DNA of 64,000 nucleotides from Allobosea sp. (GTDB lineage: Bacteria; Pseudomonadota; Alphaproteobacteria; Rhizobiales; Beijerinckiaceae). Made by a program: the position numbers and the translations under genes. This document shows positions 7,911 to 17,234 of the stretch, piece after piece (the first letter of the stretch is position 1; each line of letters starts with the position of its first letter). The notes beneath the pieces are model-generated. The model saw only the letters and a list, made by a program, of their open reading frames with translations. It was not told where the DNA came from and searched no databases. The stretch spans positions 1-64,000 of the forward strand of contig NZ_JAUYTP010000068.1 of NCBI RefSeq assembly GCF_030695125.1. The letters run 5' to 3'.

Positions 7911-8426
7911 ATGGCGAAGAAGCCCAAGACCGACGAGGACGGCGCCGCCGGCGAGGCCGCGCCGGCAGCTGGCGGTGGCAAGAAGAAGCTGATCATCATC
8001 GTCGCCGGCGTCGTGCTGCTGGCGGGCGCGGGCGGCGGCGGCTGGTTCTTTTTCCTGAAGAAGCCCTCGGCCGAGCAGATTGCCGCAGCCGAGGCGGCCA
8101 AGAACGTCAAGAAGCCGGTCGCCTTCATCGAGATGAAGGACATGTTGATCGGCATCACCGCCGGCCCGCAGCAGGAGCGCGCCCCGATCATCAAGATCAA
8201 GGTCGTGCTGGAAACCGCAGACGCCAAGGTCTCCGACGACATCAAGCCGCTGCTGCCGCGCGTCGAGGATGCCTTCCAGGTCTTCATGCGCGAGCTGCGC
8301 CCCTCCGATCTCGAAGGGTCAGCGGGCATGTACCGTCTCAAGGAAGAACTGCTGCGCCGCGTCAATGTGACGGTCTTCCCGGCGAAGGTCGACGCGGTGC
8401 TGTTCAAGGAACTGCTGGTCCAGTGA
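7911..8426 (+). CDS. fliL: Flagellar basal body-associated protein FliL
   Basis: FliL is a single-pass inner-membrane protein around the stator and motor. A charged cytoplasmic tail (about 1-24) is followed by one membrane helix (LIIIVAGVVLLAGAG, about 27-47). A periplasmic domain ends in the family-typical VNVTVFPAKVDAVLFKELLVQ pattern. It is 171 residues long, normal for FliL. A purine-rich GGGGCAGG precedes ATG 7911. It is the first gene of the rightward fliL-fliM operon and is preceded by the CtrA-type box. Confidence 0.95.
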   Translation: MAKKPKTDEDGAAGEAAPAAGGGKKKLIIIVAGVVLLAGAGGGGWFFFLKKPSAEQIAAAEAAKNVKKPVAFIEMKDMLIGITAGPQQERAPIIKIKVVLETADAKVSDDIKPLLPRVEDAFQVFMRELRPSDLEGSAGMYRLKEELLRRVNVTVFPAKVDAVLFKELLVQ

Positions 8427-8514
8427 AGCGGCTGGCATCGGCGGCAGATGTGATAACCGGATTTTCGATCATGCCGATGCGCGATCAACCCGTAATGGAA
8501 GCGACGACAGGCCC

Positions 8515-9642
8515 ATGAGCTCGAGCGATCGCGACAATGCCGGCGCGCCCCCCAAGGATGCGCCTCTGAGCCCGGAGAGCATGGCGGCCGAATGGGCCAC
8601 CATGCCCGATCCCGTCGAGGAGGAAGGCGAATCGGAAGGCGGTACAGACCGCCTGATGAGCCAAGAAGAAATCGACACGATGCTCGGTTTTTCGCTCGGC
8701 GACGACAAGAACGACCGCAACGGCATCCAGGCGATCGTCGATTCCGGCTCGGTCTCCTATGAACGCCTTCCGATGCTCGAAATCATTTTCGAGCGTCTGG
8801 TGCGTCTGCTCTCCACCAGCCTGCGCAACTTCTTCACCGACAACGTCGAGGTCACGCTCGAGAGCATCCGCTCCGTGCGCTTCGGCGACTACATGAACTC
8901 GATCTCGCAGCCGGCGATGCTCTCGGTCTTCAAGGCCGAGGAGTGGGACAATTTCGGCCTGGTCACGATCGAATCGGCGCTGACCTACTCGATCATGGAC
9001 ACGATGTTCGGCGGCAAGCGCGGCCAGCCGGCGCCGCGTGTCGACGGGCGGCCCTTCACCTCGATCGAGATCCGGCTGATCCGCCGCGTCATCTCGCTGA
9101 TTCTCGGCGACGCCGAGGCCGCGTTCAGGCCGCTCTCGCCGGTGACCTTCACCATCGACCGCATCGAGTCGAACCCGCGTTTCGTCTCGATCTCGCGTCC
9201 CGCCAACGCCGCCATCCGCGTCGAGCTGAAGTTCGACATGGAAGGCCGCGGCGGCGCCCTCCACATCATCCTGCCCTATGCCACGATCGAGCCGATCCGC
9301 GATCTGCTGCTCGAAAGCTTCATGGGTGAGAAGCTCGGACGCGATCCGATCTGGGAGAACCACCTCGCGACCGAAGTCTGGCAGACCGAAGTGCCCGTGA
9401 CCTGCGTGCTCCACGAAACCCAGATGCCGTTGAAGCGGATGATGAAGCTCGAAATCGGCGACACGCTGATGTTCGATGCCCGTCCCGACGCCTTCGTGTC
9501 GCTGCGCTGCGGCGATTTCATCGTCAGCGACGGCCGCATCGGCCGGGTCGATGACAAGATCGCGGTCCAGGTCGTCTCCCCGCTGCGCCGCTCCAAGACG
9601 ACGATCGCGGCGTTCGACACCAACAATCACGGCCAACCCTGA
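8515..9642 (+). CDS. fliM: Flagellar motor switch protein FliM
   Basis: Part of the C-ring that sets rotation direction. MSQEEIDTMLGF at about 48-59 is the CheY-binding/N-terminal motif, here displaced by an acidic, low-complexity extension of about 47 residues. The middle domain follows (YERLPMLEIIFERL and GDYMNSISQPAMLSVF), and the C-terminus is a SpoA/FliN-like domain. At 375 residues it is slightly longer than usual because of the extension. It lies 88 bases downstream of fliL. FliG and FliN are not in the window. Confidence 0.95.
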   Translation: MSSSDRDNAGAPPKDAPLSPESMAAEWATMPDPVEEEGESEGGTDRLMSQEEIDTMLGFSLGDDKNDRNGIQAIVDSGSVSYERLPMLEIIFERLVRLLSTSLRNFFTDNVEVTLESIRSVRFGDYMNSISQPAMLSVFKAEEWDNFGLVTIESALTYSIMDTMFGGKRGQPAPRVDGRPFTSIEIRLIRRVISLILGDAEAAFRPLSPVTFTIDRIESNPRFVSISRPANAAIRVELKFDMEGRGGALHIILPYATIEPIRDLLLESFMGEKLGRDPIWENHLATEVWQTEVPVTCVLHETQMPLKRMMKLEIGDTLMFDARPDAFVSLRCGDFIVSDGRIGRVDDKIAVQVVSPLRRSKTTIAAFDTNNHGQP

Positions 9643-9658
9643 CGACAAGGCGCGTTGC

Positions 9659-10138
9659 ATGACGATCACCCTCTTCGCCGATGCGCTGGTTGCCAGCCTG
9701 CTCGTCGCCACCATCATCACCTGCTATGTGCTGACTAAGCGCATCGAGCGTCTCAAGGCCGATGAAGCCGGCATGCGCCAGACCGTCGGCGCGCTGATCG
9801 CGGCCACCGACACCGCCGAGCGCGCCATCGCCGGGCTGAAGCTGACGCTGGGCGATTGTGACCGCACGCTGGCCGAGCGCCTGCAGACCGCCGAGCGCTA
9901 CGCCGCCGATCTCGCCGCGCAGATCGAGGCGGGCCAGGATGTGATGGAGCGCATCGGCCAGATCGTCAGCGCCGGTGCCCTGGTCTCGCAGAAGGCCGCG
10001 GGCGACGCGACCACGGGCGCAAGGACACCCGCCGCCCAGGCGGCGCCGACGCCGGTGTCGCGGATGGCCAACGCCGCCCAGTCCGCGGCGGCGATCCGGG
10101 CCCGCGCCGCCCGCCGTCTCGAAGGCCACGCCGCGTGA
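9659..10138 (+). CDS. DUF6468-like membrane-anchored coiled-coil protein
   Basis: A 159-residue protein placed between fliM and motE. It has one N-terminal membrane helix (LFADALVASLLVATIITCYV) followed by a helical, probably coiled-coil region (about 30-100) and a basic Ala-rich tail. I believe it belongs to the uncharacterised DUF6468 group seen at this place in other Hyphomicrobiales flagellar operons; its role is unknown. ATG 9659 lies 17 bases after fliM. Its stop overlaps the GTG start of the next gene (GTGA), indicating coupling. Confidence 0.65.
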   Translation: MTITLFADALVASLLVATIITCYVLTKRIERLKADEAGMRQTVGALIAATDTAERAIAGLKLTLGDCDRTLAERLQTAERYAADLAAQIEAGQDVMERIGQIVSAGALVSQKAAGDATTGARTPAAQAAPTPVSRMANAAQSAAAIRARAARRLEGHAA

Positions 10139-11004
10139 TCGAACGGCCCCGCCTGCTTCCAGCCGTCATCCTCGGCGCCATGGGTCTCCTGGCGCTGAAG
10201 CTGCTGGCATGGACGGCGGAGCCGTACCCCGGCAAGATTCCCTCCAGTGCGCCGGCCTTCGCCTCCGCCCAGCCCGAGAAACCGGCGAAGCCGGACAAGG
10301 AGGTCTGGGCGCTCGCCAAGGTGATCGCGCATGCGCATGCGCCCGACCTGCCCTATCCCGACCCCGAAACCACGGGCTCGGTCGACAAGCCCGACGCCAA
10401 GAAGGAGCAGGAGAAGGCTGAAGCCGCCGCCAAGGAGGATGCCGCCCGGGCCGCCAATCCGGCCAACAAGGCCGGCATCATGAACGGCGTGGCCGCTCCG
10501 GTCTCGCCGGCCGAGCGCGCCCTGCTCGAACGGCTCGGCAGCCGGCGCGAGGAAATCGATGCGCGCATGCGCGAGCTCGAAATGCGCGAGCGTCTGCTCG
10601 ATACGGCGGAAAAGAAGCTCGACAGCCGCGTCGATGACCTCAAGGAGCTCGAGACCAAGGCTGGCGTCGCTCCCGGGGCCAAGCCCGGCGCCGACGACAA
10701 CAAGGCGATCAAGAACCTCGTCATCATGTACGAGGCGATGAAGCCCAAGGATGCCGCCCGCGTCTTCGACAGGCTCGGTCTCGATGTCCTGGTGCCGGTC
10801 GTCCAGCAGATGAACCCGCGCAAGATGTCCGAGGTCCTCGCGGCAATGGCCCCCGACCGCGCCGAAAAGCTCACCGTCGCGCTGGCGAGCACGGGGCGCC
10901 CGCCCGGCGCCGCCCGCGTGTCGCTCGATCCCGCGGCCCTGTCGGGCACCGAACTGCCCGCGATCGCCCCGGCCCCGCGCCGCGCCGGCCCCGCGCGGCC
11001 TTAA
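10135..11004 (+). CDS. motE: MotE-like flagellar protein with MgtE N-like domain
   Basis: A 289-residue exported or membrane-anchored protein: one hydrophobic helix at about 8-26 (LLPAVILGAMGLLALKLL), a charged linker, a coiled coil (RREEIDARMRELEMRERLLDTAEKKL region, about 135-170), and a helical domain (about 185-255: MYEAMKPKDAARVFDRL, VVQQMNPRKMSEVLAAM) of the MgtE intracellular N type. This arrangement is that of MotE, which in Sinorhizobium is a chaperone for the periplasmic motor protein MotC. The start is GTG in a GTGA overlap. The large periplasmic TPR gene follows. Confidence 0.75.
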   Translation: MIERPRLLPAVILGAMGLLALKLLAWTAEPYPGKIPSSAPAFASAQPEKPAKPDKEVWALAKVIAHAHAPDLPYPDPETTGSVDKPDAKKEQEKAEAAAKEDAARAANPANKAGIMNGVAAPVSPAERALLERLGSRREEIDARMRELEMRERLLDTAEKKLDSRVDDLKELETKAGVAPGAKPGADDNKAIKNLVIMYEAMKPKDAARVFDRLGLDVLVPVVQQMNPRKMSEVLAAMAPDRAEKLTVALASTGRPPGAARVSLDPAALSGTELPAIAPAPRRAGPARP

Positions 11005-11017
11005 CCCCGCATTATCC
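11001..11017 (+). promoter_or_regulatory. CtrA-type box before the TPR gene
   Basis: TTAAC-CCCGCA-TTATCC, overlapping the motE stop codon. The following CTTGACG resembles the bases after the box at 42027, which suggests a shared promoter type. Confidence 0.5.
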
Positions 11018-11076
11018 TTGACGCGCTAGCGTTTGCGATCGGAGCCGGCTTTCGTGCCGGGCCCGACCATGTCGCG

Positions 11077-14000
11077 TTGCGTGAGTGTCCGGTTTTGCGT
11101 CTTCCGCGTTCCCTCGCCTTCGGTATCGGCCTTGCGGCCCTCGTCGTCGCCGCCGGGCTCGGCGCGCCGGCGCTCGCGGCCAATGCGACGCTGCGCGGCG
11201 ACGTGGTGCCGCCGGGCTTCGGGCGCATCTCCCTCACATTCGACGAGCCGACGCCGACGCGCATCCGCGTGTCCAACGGCGTGCTGGTTGTCGCCTTCGG
11301 CACGAGCGTCAATGTCGATGTCGCCCGGATCGCGCGCGATTTGCCCGCCTATGTCTCGATCGCCCGCGTCGACCCTGACGGACGCGGCCTGCGACTGGCG
11401 CTGGCCAAGCCCTACCGCGCCAACCTGATCGAGGCCGGCGAGCGCGCCTTCATCGATCTCCTGCCCGAGAACTGGCGCGGCCTGCTGCCGGGCCCTCCGC
11501 CCGAAGTCATCGCCGAGATGTCGGAGCGGCTGCGCGTCGCCGAGGCCCAGGCCCGCGAGGCCGCGCGTGCCGCCCAGCAGGCGCGCCCCCGGCTGGGCCT
11601 GCGCAGCGCCAGCCTGCCGACGCTGGAACGGCTGATCTTCGACGTGCCGCCCGAGACGGTGCTGAAGCCGGAACTCGCCGACGGCGCGCTGTCGCTGACC
11701 TTCAACCAGTCGTTGACCGTCGATGCAGCCGTCATCCGAAACGCGCTGCCCGATGGCGTCAAGCTGCGCTCGCATGCCTCGGGGCCGGCGGAGACCAAGC
11801 TGGCGCTGTCGGTGCCCAAGGACTGGCAGGTCCGCAGCTTCCGCGACGAGGACGGCCTGCTGCTCGACCTGATCAAGCCGGCCCCTCCCCCCGCGGCGAC
11901 GCTGTCCGAGCCGGCCGGCGTCCAGCCGGCATCGGCCGTGACCGCGACACCGCCCGTCCAGCCCGCCACGGCGCCCGCGGCTGCAGCCCCGCCTCAGCCG
12001 GCGGCCGCGCCGGAGTTGCAGCCTGCCTCGGCCGCGGCGCCCGCCGCCCCTGCCGCGGTCGCCCGGCCCGTGGTGGCCCCGCCCGTGGTCGATCCGACGC
12101 CGCAGCCGGTCAAGATCGCGGCGACCGGGACGCGGCTCGATTTCCGCTTCCCGCGGCAGACCGGCGCGGCCGGGTTCGTCGAGCCCGGGCTGGCGACGCT
12201 GGTCTTCGACACCCGCGACACGATCGACCCCGCCGATCTGAAAGGCCTGCTGCCGGAGATCATCGAGGAGGCCACGGTGACGCGGGAGGGCCGGGTCGTG
12301 CTCGTGCGGCTGCGCCTGACAGGCCAGCCGCTGACGCGCCTGTTCGACGACGGCACGACCTGGGCCCTCGGCTTCGGCGAACAGGGCGGCAAACCCGCCG
12401 AACCGCTGGCGCCCGCGCGCACCATGGACGATCAGGGCCAGACCATCGTCGCCGTGCCGCTGCGCAGCATGACCGGCGTCCACTGGCTCGAGGCCGGCCC
12501 CTCGGGGCTGCCGATGGCCGTGGCGACGGCCAAGGGCCCCGTCAGGGTGATCGCCAAGCCCTTCCAGTTCGTCGAATTCACCCTGCAGCCGACGACGCAT
12601 GGTCTCGTCGTGGTGCCGCGCTCGGACGATGTGCTGGTGCGGGCGGGCACCGAGCAGGTCCAGATCGGCCGGACCGGTGGCCTCACCGTCTCGCTCGACG
12701 TCGCAGCCCCCGAGAAGAACGGCGAGGCCAAGACCGCCGAGGCGCGCACGCCCCTGATCGACACCGAACAGTGGAACCAGCTCCTCGTCGGCGCGGTGCG
12801 CGAGCAGGAGCGCGCCTTGCAGCGCGAGATCGCGGGCGCCTCGCGTGCCCGCAAATCCGAGACCCGCCTCGCCCTGGCGCGCTTCTACGCCGCCAACGGC
12901 CTGCTGCCCGAGGCCAAGGGCCCGCTGACGGCGCTGATGGCCGATGACCCGGCGATGCGCAACAACCGCGAGGCGCTTTTCCTGAAGGGCCTGATCGCCA
13001 CCCGGATGCACCGCCACAAGGAGGCCGCCGCCGCCCTCGACGCGCCCGCGATCAAGACCGAACCCGAAGCCGGTTTGTGGCGCGCGCTGGTCGATCAGCG
13101 CAACGGCCGCCACACCCAGGCCATGGCCGGTTTCCGCCAGGCCGACGCGATCCTCGACCGCTACCCCGTCGAGCTGCAATCCGAGCTGCGCACCGCCAAG
13201 GCCCGGTCGGCGCTGGCGACGCAGGACATGGCGGCGGCCGAGCGCGAGATCGGCACCCTCGGATCGTTGCCGGCCGACACCGTCGATCAGGAGGAACTGG
13301 CCCTGCTGCGGGCGATGCTGGACGATGCCGCCGGCAAGCCCGACAGCGCGCTGGCCGGCTACAAGCCGCTGTTCGAGGCGCGCAGCCGACCCGTGGCGGC
13401 GGAGGCGCAGCTGCGCGCGGTCAAGCTGGTCCAGGCCGAGAAACGCGCCGATATCGGGCCCGACGAAGCCCTCGCCCGGCTCGAGACGGTCTCGATCATC
13501 TGGCGCGGCGGCGAACTCGAGATCGAGGCGCTGAACGAACTCGGACGCATCTATGCCGAGGGTCAGCGCTGGCGCGACGCCTTCATGGTCGCCCGCCGTG
13601 CCTCCGAAAGCTTCCCCGACCACCCGCTGACGCGGCGCATGCAGGACGAGACCGCCCAGCGCTTCGCCGATCTCTTCAGCGGCGGCGGGCTGGACCAGCT
13701 GTCCCGCCTCGAGGCGCTGGCGCTGTTCTACGACTTCAAGGAGTTCCTGCCGATCGGCCGCCGCGGCGACGAGATCACCCGCCTGCTCGCCGATCGCCTG
13801 ATCGGGCTCGATCTGCTCGACCAGGCCGCCGAGATCCTGCGCCACCAGATCGAGCGGCGCCTGACCGGGGCGGCGCGGTCGACCGTCGCCGCACGCCTGG
13901 CCATGATCAATCTGATGAACGGCAAGCCGGCCGAGGCCGTCCGCGCCTTGACCACGACGCGGCTCGTGGAACTGCCCACCGACGTCAAGCGGGCCCGCCT

Positions 14001-14586
14001 GCTGCTGGAGACCAAGGCCCTGTCGGACCTGTCGCGCACGGACCAGGCGCTGGAGCTGCTGGAAACCGAACAGGGCCCGGAGATCGACCGCCTGCGGGCC
14101 GACATCTACTGGACCGGACGCCGCTGGCGCGAGGCCGGCGAGGCGCATGAGCGCATCCTCGACGAGGCCTGGCGCGGCGAAGCGGCGCTGAGCGACGGCC
14201 AGCGCGCCGACGTGATGCGCGCCGCGATCTCCTATGTCATGGCCGATGAGGGGCTGTCGCTCGACAGGCTGCGCAGCAAGTTCGCAACGAAAATGGCCCA
14301 GAGCAGCGATGCCCGGACCTTCGCCTTCGTCACCGGCGCGGACCGGACCAAATCCGCCGACATCCGCGAGATGTCGCGCGCCGCCGTCGCGGCGGGCGCC
14401 GACAACCTCTCCGATTTCATGCAGGCCTATCGCGAACGCTACCCGGCCTACTCCGCCGCCGCGCGCCAGAAGAAGCCCGATGCCACCGCTTCGCCTCCGC
14501 CCGCCGAGGCGACGCCGCCGGCCACCCCGGCCGCCGCCGGAACCGACGGCGCGGCCGCGCCGGCCTCCGCGCCGGGGCGCAGCTGA
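11077..14586 (+). CDS. Giant periplasmic AMIN-like/TPR protein of the flagellar operon
   Basis: A 1169-residue protein with a signal peptide (cleavage near ALA-AN). The first 560 residues hold about three beta-rich units resembling AMIN domains (VPPGFGRISLTFDEP, LERLIFDVPPETV, LDFRFPRQTGAAGF), separated by an Ala/Pro-rich linker at about 270-345. From about 565 on it is helical with tetratricopeptide-like repeats (for example ALARFYAANGLLPEAKGPL). The tail is Ala/Pro rich. It follows motE in the operon and has its own CtrA-type box. Function is unknown; I infer an exported flagellar or motor factor and possibly a MotC analogue. The start is uncertain: TTG 11077 or TTG 11095. Confidence 0.7.
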   Translation: MRECPVLRLPRSLAFGIGLAALVVAAGLGAPALAANATLRGDVVPPGFGRISLTFDEPTPTRIRVSNGVLVVAFGTSVNVDVARIARDLPAYVSIARVDPDGRGLRLALAKPYRANLIEAGERAFIDLLPENWRGLLPGPPPEVIAEMSERLRVAEAQAREAARAAQQARPRLGLRSASLPTLERLIFDVPPETVLKPELADGALSLTFNQSLTVDAAVIRNALPDGVKLRSHASGPAETKLALSVPKDWQVRSFRDEDGLLLDLIKPAPPPAATLSEPAGVQPASAVTATPPVQPATAPAAAAPPQPAAAPELQPASAAAPAAPAAVARPVVAPPVVDPTPQPVKIAATGTRLDFRFPRQTGAAGFVEPGLATLVFDTRDTIDPADLKGLLPEIIEEATVTREGRVVLVRLRLTGQPLTRLFDDGTTWALGFGEQGGKPAEPLAPARTMDDQGQTIVAVPLRSMTGVHWLEAGPSGLPMAVATAKGPVRVIAKPFQFVEFTLQPTTHGLVVVPRSDDVLVRAGTEQVQIGRTGGLTVSLDVAAPEKNGEAKTAEARTPLIDTEQWNQLLVGAVREQERALQREIAGASRARKSETRLALARFYAANGLLPEAKGPLTALMADDPAMRNNREALFLKGLIATRMHRHKEAAAALDAPAIKTEPEAGLWRALVDQRNGRHTQAMAGFRQADAILDRYPVELQSELRTAKARSALATQDMAAAEREIGTLGSLPADTVDQEELALLRAMLDDAAGKPDSALAGYKPLFEARSRPVAAEAQLRAVKLVQAEKRADIGPDEALARLETVSIIWRGGELEIEALNELGRIYAEGQRWRDAFMVARRASESFPDHPLTRRMQDETAQRFADLFSGGGLDQLSRLEALALFYDFKEFLPIGRRGDEITRLLADRLIGLDLLDQAAEILRHQIERRLTGAARSTVAARLAMINLMNGKPAEAVRALTTTRLVELPTDVKRARLLLETKALSDLSRTDQALELLETEQGPEIDRLRADIYWTGRRWREAGEAHERILDEAWRGEAALSDGQRADVMRAAISYVMADEGLSLDRLRSKFATKMAQSSDARTFAFVTGADRTKSADIREMSRAAVAAGADNLSDFMQAYRERYPAYSAAARQKKPDATASPPPAEATPPATPAAAGTDGAAAPASAPGRS

Positions 14587-14610
14587 GACTCGCGCATCGA
14601 GCGCGCGTCG

Positions 14611-15393
14611 CTAGACGCCGTAACTCTTCACCAGCGATCCGGCGACCAGGCCCCAGCCGTCGACGAGGACGAAGAAGATCAGTTTGAACGGCAGCGCCAC
14701 CGTCACCGGTGGCAGCATCATCATGCCCACCGACATCAGGATCGACGCGACGACGAGGTCGATGATCAGGAAGGGCACGAACAGCAGAAAGCCGATCTCG
14801 AAGGCGCGCCTCAGCTCCGAGATCATGAAGGCCGGCACCAGCACATGGATCTGGACCTCCTGCGGCGTCGCCGGCGGCGGCTCGCGCGACATCTCCATGA
14901 ACAGGGCCAGGTCCTTCTCGCGCACATGGCGCAGCATGAAGGTCTTGAAGGGAATGACGCCGCGATTATAGGCCTCGGCCGGCTGGATCTGGCCCGCCAC
15001 CAGCGGCGCGACGGCGGTGGTGTAGGCCTCGCGCAGGGTCGGCGCCATGACGAAGCCCGTCAGGAACACGGCCAGCCCGATGATCACGGCGTTGGGCGGC
15101 GCCGTCTGCGTGCCGAGCGCCGAGCGCAGCAGCGACAGCACCACGACGATGCGGGTGAACGACGTCACCATGATCAGGATCGACGGCGCCAGGGACAGGA
15201 CCGTGATGACCGCGATGAGCTGAAGCGCGCGCTCCGTCACGCCGCCGCCCTGCCCCAGATCGAGCGACAAGGTCTGCGCCAGCGCCGGCCCCGTCGGCAC
15301 GCTCAGAAGCGCCGCCCAGAGCGCGAGACCAGCCGATGCTGCGCCCAAACTCCGCGCGCGGCGCCATCTCGCAGGGGTGCAGAACAGGGTCAC
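14611..15393 (-). CDS. fliP: Flagellar export gate protein FliP
   Basis: Core of the FliPQR export gate in the inner membrane. A cleavable signal peptide (about 1-40) is followed by SFTRIVVVLSLLRSALGTQ and the family signature GLAVFLTGFVMAPTLREA. The ending is the hydrophobic block LPFKLIFFVLVDGW. At 260 residues it is normal for FliP. The start is GTG 15393. It is downstream of fliO by 130 bases and convergent with the TPR gene (24 bases between stops). Confidence 0.96.
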   Translation of the reverse strand: MTLFCTPARWRRARSLGAASAGLALWAALLSVPTGPALAQTLSLDLGQGGGVTERALQLIAVITVLSLAPSILIMVTSFTRIVVVLSLLRSALGTQTAPPNAVIIGLAVFLTGFVMAPTLREAYTTAVAPLVAGQIQPAEAYNRGVIPFKTFMLRHVREKDLALFMEMSREPPPATPQEVQIHVLVPAFMISELRRAFEIGFLLFVPFLIIDLVVASILMSVGMMMLPPVTVALPFKLIFFVLVDGWGLVAGSLVKSYGV

Positions 15394-15523
15394 GCGACGG
15401 GCCGGGTTTGCACCCGACTCACGTGATCGGGCCCGCCGACGCTAAGGCGAGGCCTCGCGCGACGGCAACCGGCTTGACGGCGACACAGTGCCGCGATGGC
15501 CCGAAACCTGTTGATCGCGCCGG

Positions 15524-17020
15524 TCAGGCCTTGGCTTTGGGGTCCCGCCCGAGCAGCCGTGCGAACTCGGCCTCGATCGCATCGACCGAGAACGGGTCGA
15601 TCGGCTTCGGCTCGCCATCCGGCTCCGCCTCGGCCGGCTCGGGCGCGTCGGGAGCGGCAGGCGGCACGTCCGCCGGCCTGTCGCCCGTCGTTACGACATC
15701 GACCAGCGCGGGCGCAGCCTCCGCGGCGGAGGGATCTTCGCCCCGGCGCAGCTGGGCTTCCAGGTCGGACAGGAAGGCGGGCGAAAGCTCGGGCACGGCC
15801 GCCGGCGGTTCAAGAGGCTCAGGCTCCAGCGCTGCAACCGGCTCCGGCTCGACGGGCCTGACAGGTTCGGCCGGCTGGGCGGGTTCAGGAGGCTTGGTCG
15901 TCTCGACAGACTTCGGCGGCGAATTGGCCATGGCGCCGAAGCCGGGCTTGGGGACTGTCCGTTCGGGCTTGAGGCCAAGCGCCATCTCGAGTTCGGCCTC
16001 GACATCAAGCGGCAGCGCGCGGGCGACCGGCTCGGGCACGGGCGGGAGCGGCTCCGGCTTGACCGGCTCGGGGGCGGCGACAGGCTCGGGCGGGTTGACC
16101 GCGGGCGCCGGTTCGGCCTGGACCTTGGCCGGGACCGCCACGGGAGCCGAAGCCATCGCCTGCGACGAGCGCACCGCCGAGAACGGGCGCTTCAACGCCT
16201 CGTCGAGCTGGCGCGCCATGTCGTCGAGTTCCACGGCGCTGGCTGTCGGCGCAGGCGCATGGTCGCGCGCGAAATTCGGCGGCTGCACGACCGGTGCCGG
16301 TGGGGTCGGCAGCGACGGCGCCTTCGCCACTGCCACGGCGCCCAGAACGGCCGCGCCGCCGGCTGCGGCGGCCACGGCGGCCTCCGCCTGCGTCTGGACC
16401 GTGCGCGGCGTCGACCGGCTCGGCAGGGGCGGCAGGGGCGGCAGCTCTTCCTCCGCGACGGGGTGTGCCACGGGCGCCGGCGGCGCACGGCGCGTATCCT
16501 CGGCGACATCGAGCCGCCTCGGCTCCTGACGCGGCGGCTCCTGGCGCACCGGCTCCTGGCGCACCGGCTCCTGGCGCATCGGCTCCTGGCGCATCGGCTC
16601 CTGGCGCATCGGCTCCTGGCGGGCCAGTTCCGGCGGCACCAGCGTGTCGAAGGGCAGCGGCCGGTCGGGCAGGCCGAGATCCGGCTGGGCCGGCATCGCG
16701 GAGCGTGCGCCGCTGCGCACGATGTTGGTTTCGACGACGACGTCGGAAGGGCCACCGATCATGACGAGGTGCTCGACATTGTCGCGCCGGATCAGCACCA
16801 GTTGCCGCTGACGGTCGAGATCATGGATGTCGACGACGCCCAGCCGGGGCTGCCGCGTCCGACCGCCGCCCTGCCCCTTGATCCGCAACCGGCCGTCCTT
16901 GATCTGGCGTGCGAACAGCCCCAGCAGCACGAGCAGGACCAGGATGACGCCAAAAGCGATGACCCACTTTTGCGCGGTCGGGAGATCGAAGCCAAACAAG
17001 CTCTGCAAGGTCTGCCTCAT
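15524..17020 (-). CDS. fliO: FliO-family export protein with long repetitive cytoplasmic tail
   Basis: The N-terminus carries one membrane helix (WVIAFGVILVLLVLLGLF, about 19-36) and the FliO domain (RLGVVDIHDLDRQRQLVLIRR and VEHLVMIGGPSDVVVE, to about 95). FliO helps assemble the FliP gate. Most FliO proteins are 100-200 residues; this one is 498, with about 400 residues of low-complexity Pro/Glu/Ala-rich sequence including tandem five-residue units (MRQEP). That tail has no recognisable fold. It is first in the leftward fliO-fliP unit, divergent from flgB across a CtrA-type box. Confidence 0.85.
   Translation of the reverse strand: MRQTLQSLFGFDLPTAQKWVIAFGVILVLLVLLGLFARQIKDGRLRIKGQGGGRTRQPRLGVVDIHDLDRQRQLVLIRRDNVEHLVMIGGPSDVVVETNIVRSGARSAMPAQPDLGLPDRPLPFDTLVPPELARQEPMRQEPMRQEPMRQEPVRQEPVRQEPPRQEPRRLDVAEDTRRAPPAPVAHPVAEEELPPLPPLPSRSTPRTVQTQAEAAVAAAAGGAAVLGAVAVAKAPSLPTPPAPVVQPPNFARDHAPAPTASAVELDDMARQLDEALKRPFSAVRSSQAMASAPVAVPAKVQAEPAPAVNPPEPVAAPEPVKPEPLPPVPEPVARALPLDVEAELEMALGLKPERTVPKPGFGAMANSPPKSVETTKPPEPAQPAEPVRPVEPEPVAALEPEPLEPPAAVPELSPAFLSDLEAQLRRGEDPSAAEAAPALVDVVTTGDRPADVPPAAPDAPEPAEAEPDGEPKPIDPFSVDAIEAEFARLLGRDPKAKA
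16521..16625. repeat. Seven tandem 15-bp units inside fliO
   Basis: The unit GGCTCCTGGCGCATC or a close variant occurs seven times without gaps. It encodes MRQEP/VRQEP-type pentapeptides on the minus strand. Unit length is a multiple of three, so copy-number changes keep the frame. Confidence 0.9.
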
Positions 17021-17153
17021 AAGCGACGGCGGGCCGGACCCCGGCTACCGGTAGATACACCTGACGTTGAACACGCTGGCTATAGCATAGCGCCCGCGCT
17101 TTCGGGAAACATGGTGAACGCGTGGTTAACCGGTTCCTCGAAACCGCCGCACT

Positions 17154-17170
17154 TTAACCGATCGTTAACC
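17154..17170. promoter_or_regulatory. CtrA-type box between fliO and flgB
   Basis: TTAAC-CGATCG-TTAACC matches TTAA-N7-TTAA exactly. It lies 65 bases before flgB and 134 bases before fliO in a divergent region and could serve either. Confidence 0.75.
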
Positions 17171-17234
17171 AAGAGGCCGGCAATATTTACCCAGTGCCCG
17201 GCATGAACCCGCCGGCACAGGGAGGGCGGCGATC

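Noticed and set aside
11026-14148. Open frame of about 1040 codons antisense to the TPR gene
   Set aside because: It is an antisense shadow of a very GC-rich gene, with low-complexity Gln/Arg/Gly composition and no family features.
16521-16625. Possible CRISPR or minisatellite
   Set aside because: Units are contiguous without spacers and lie in frame within fliO.
17101-17234. Sigma-54 promoter before flgB
   Set aside because: No TGGCA-N-TGC pair at proper spacing; the CtrA-type box explains the region better.
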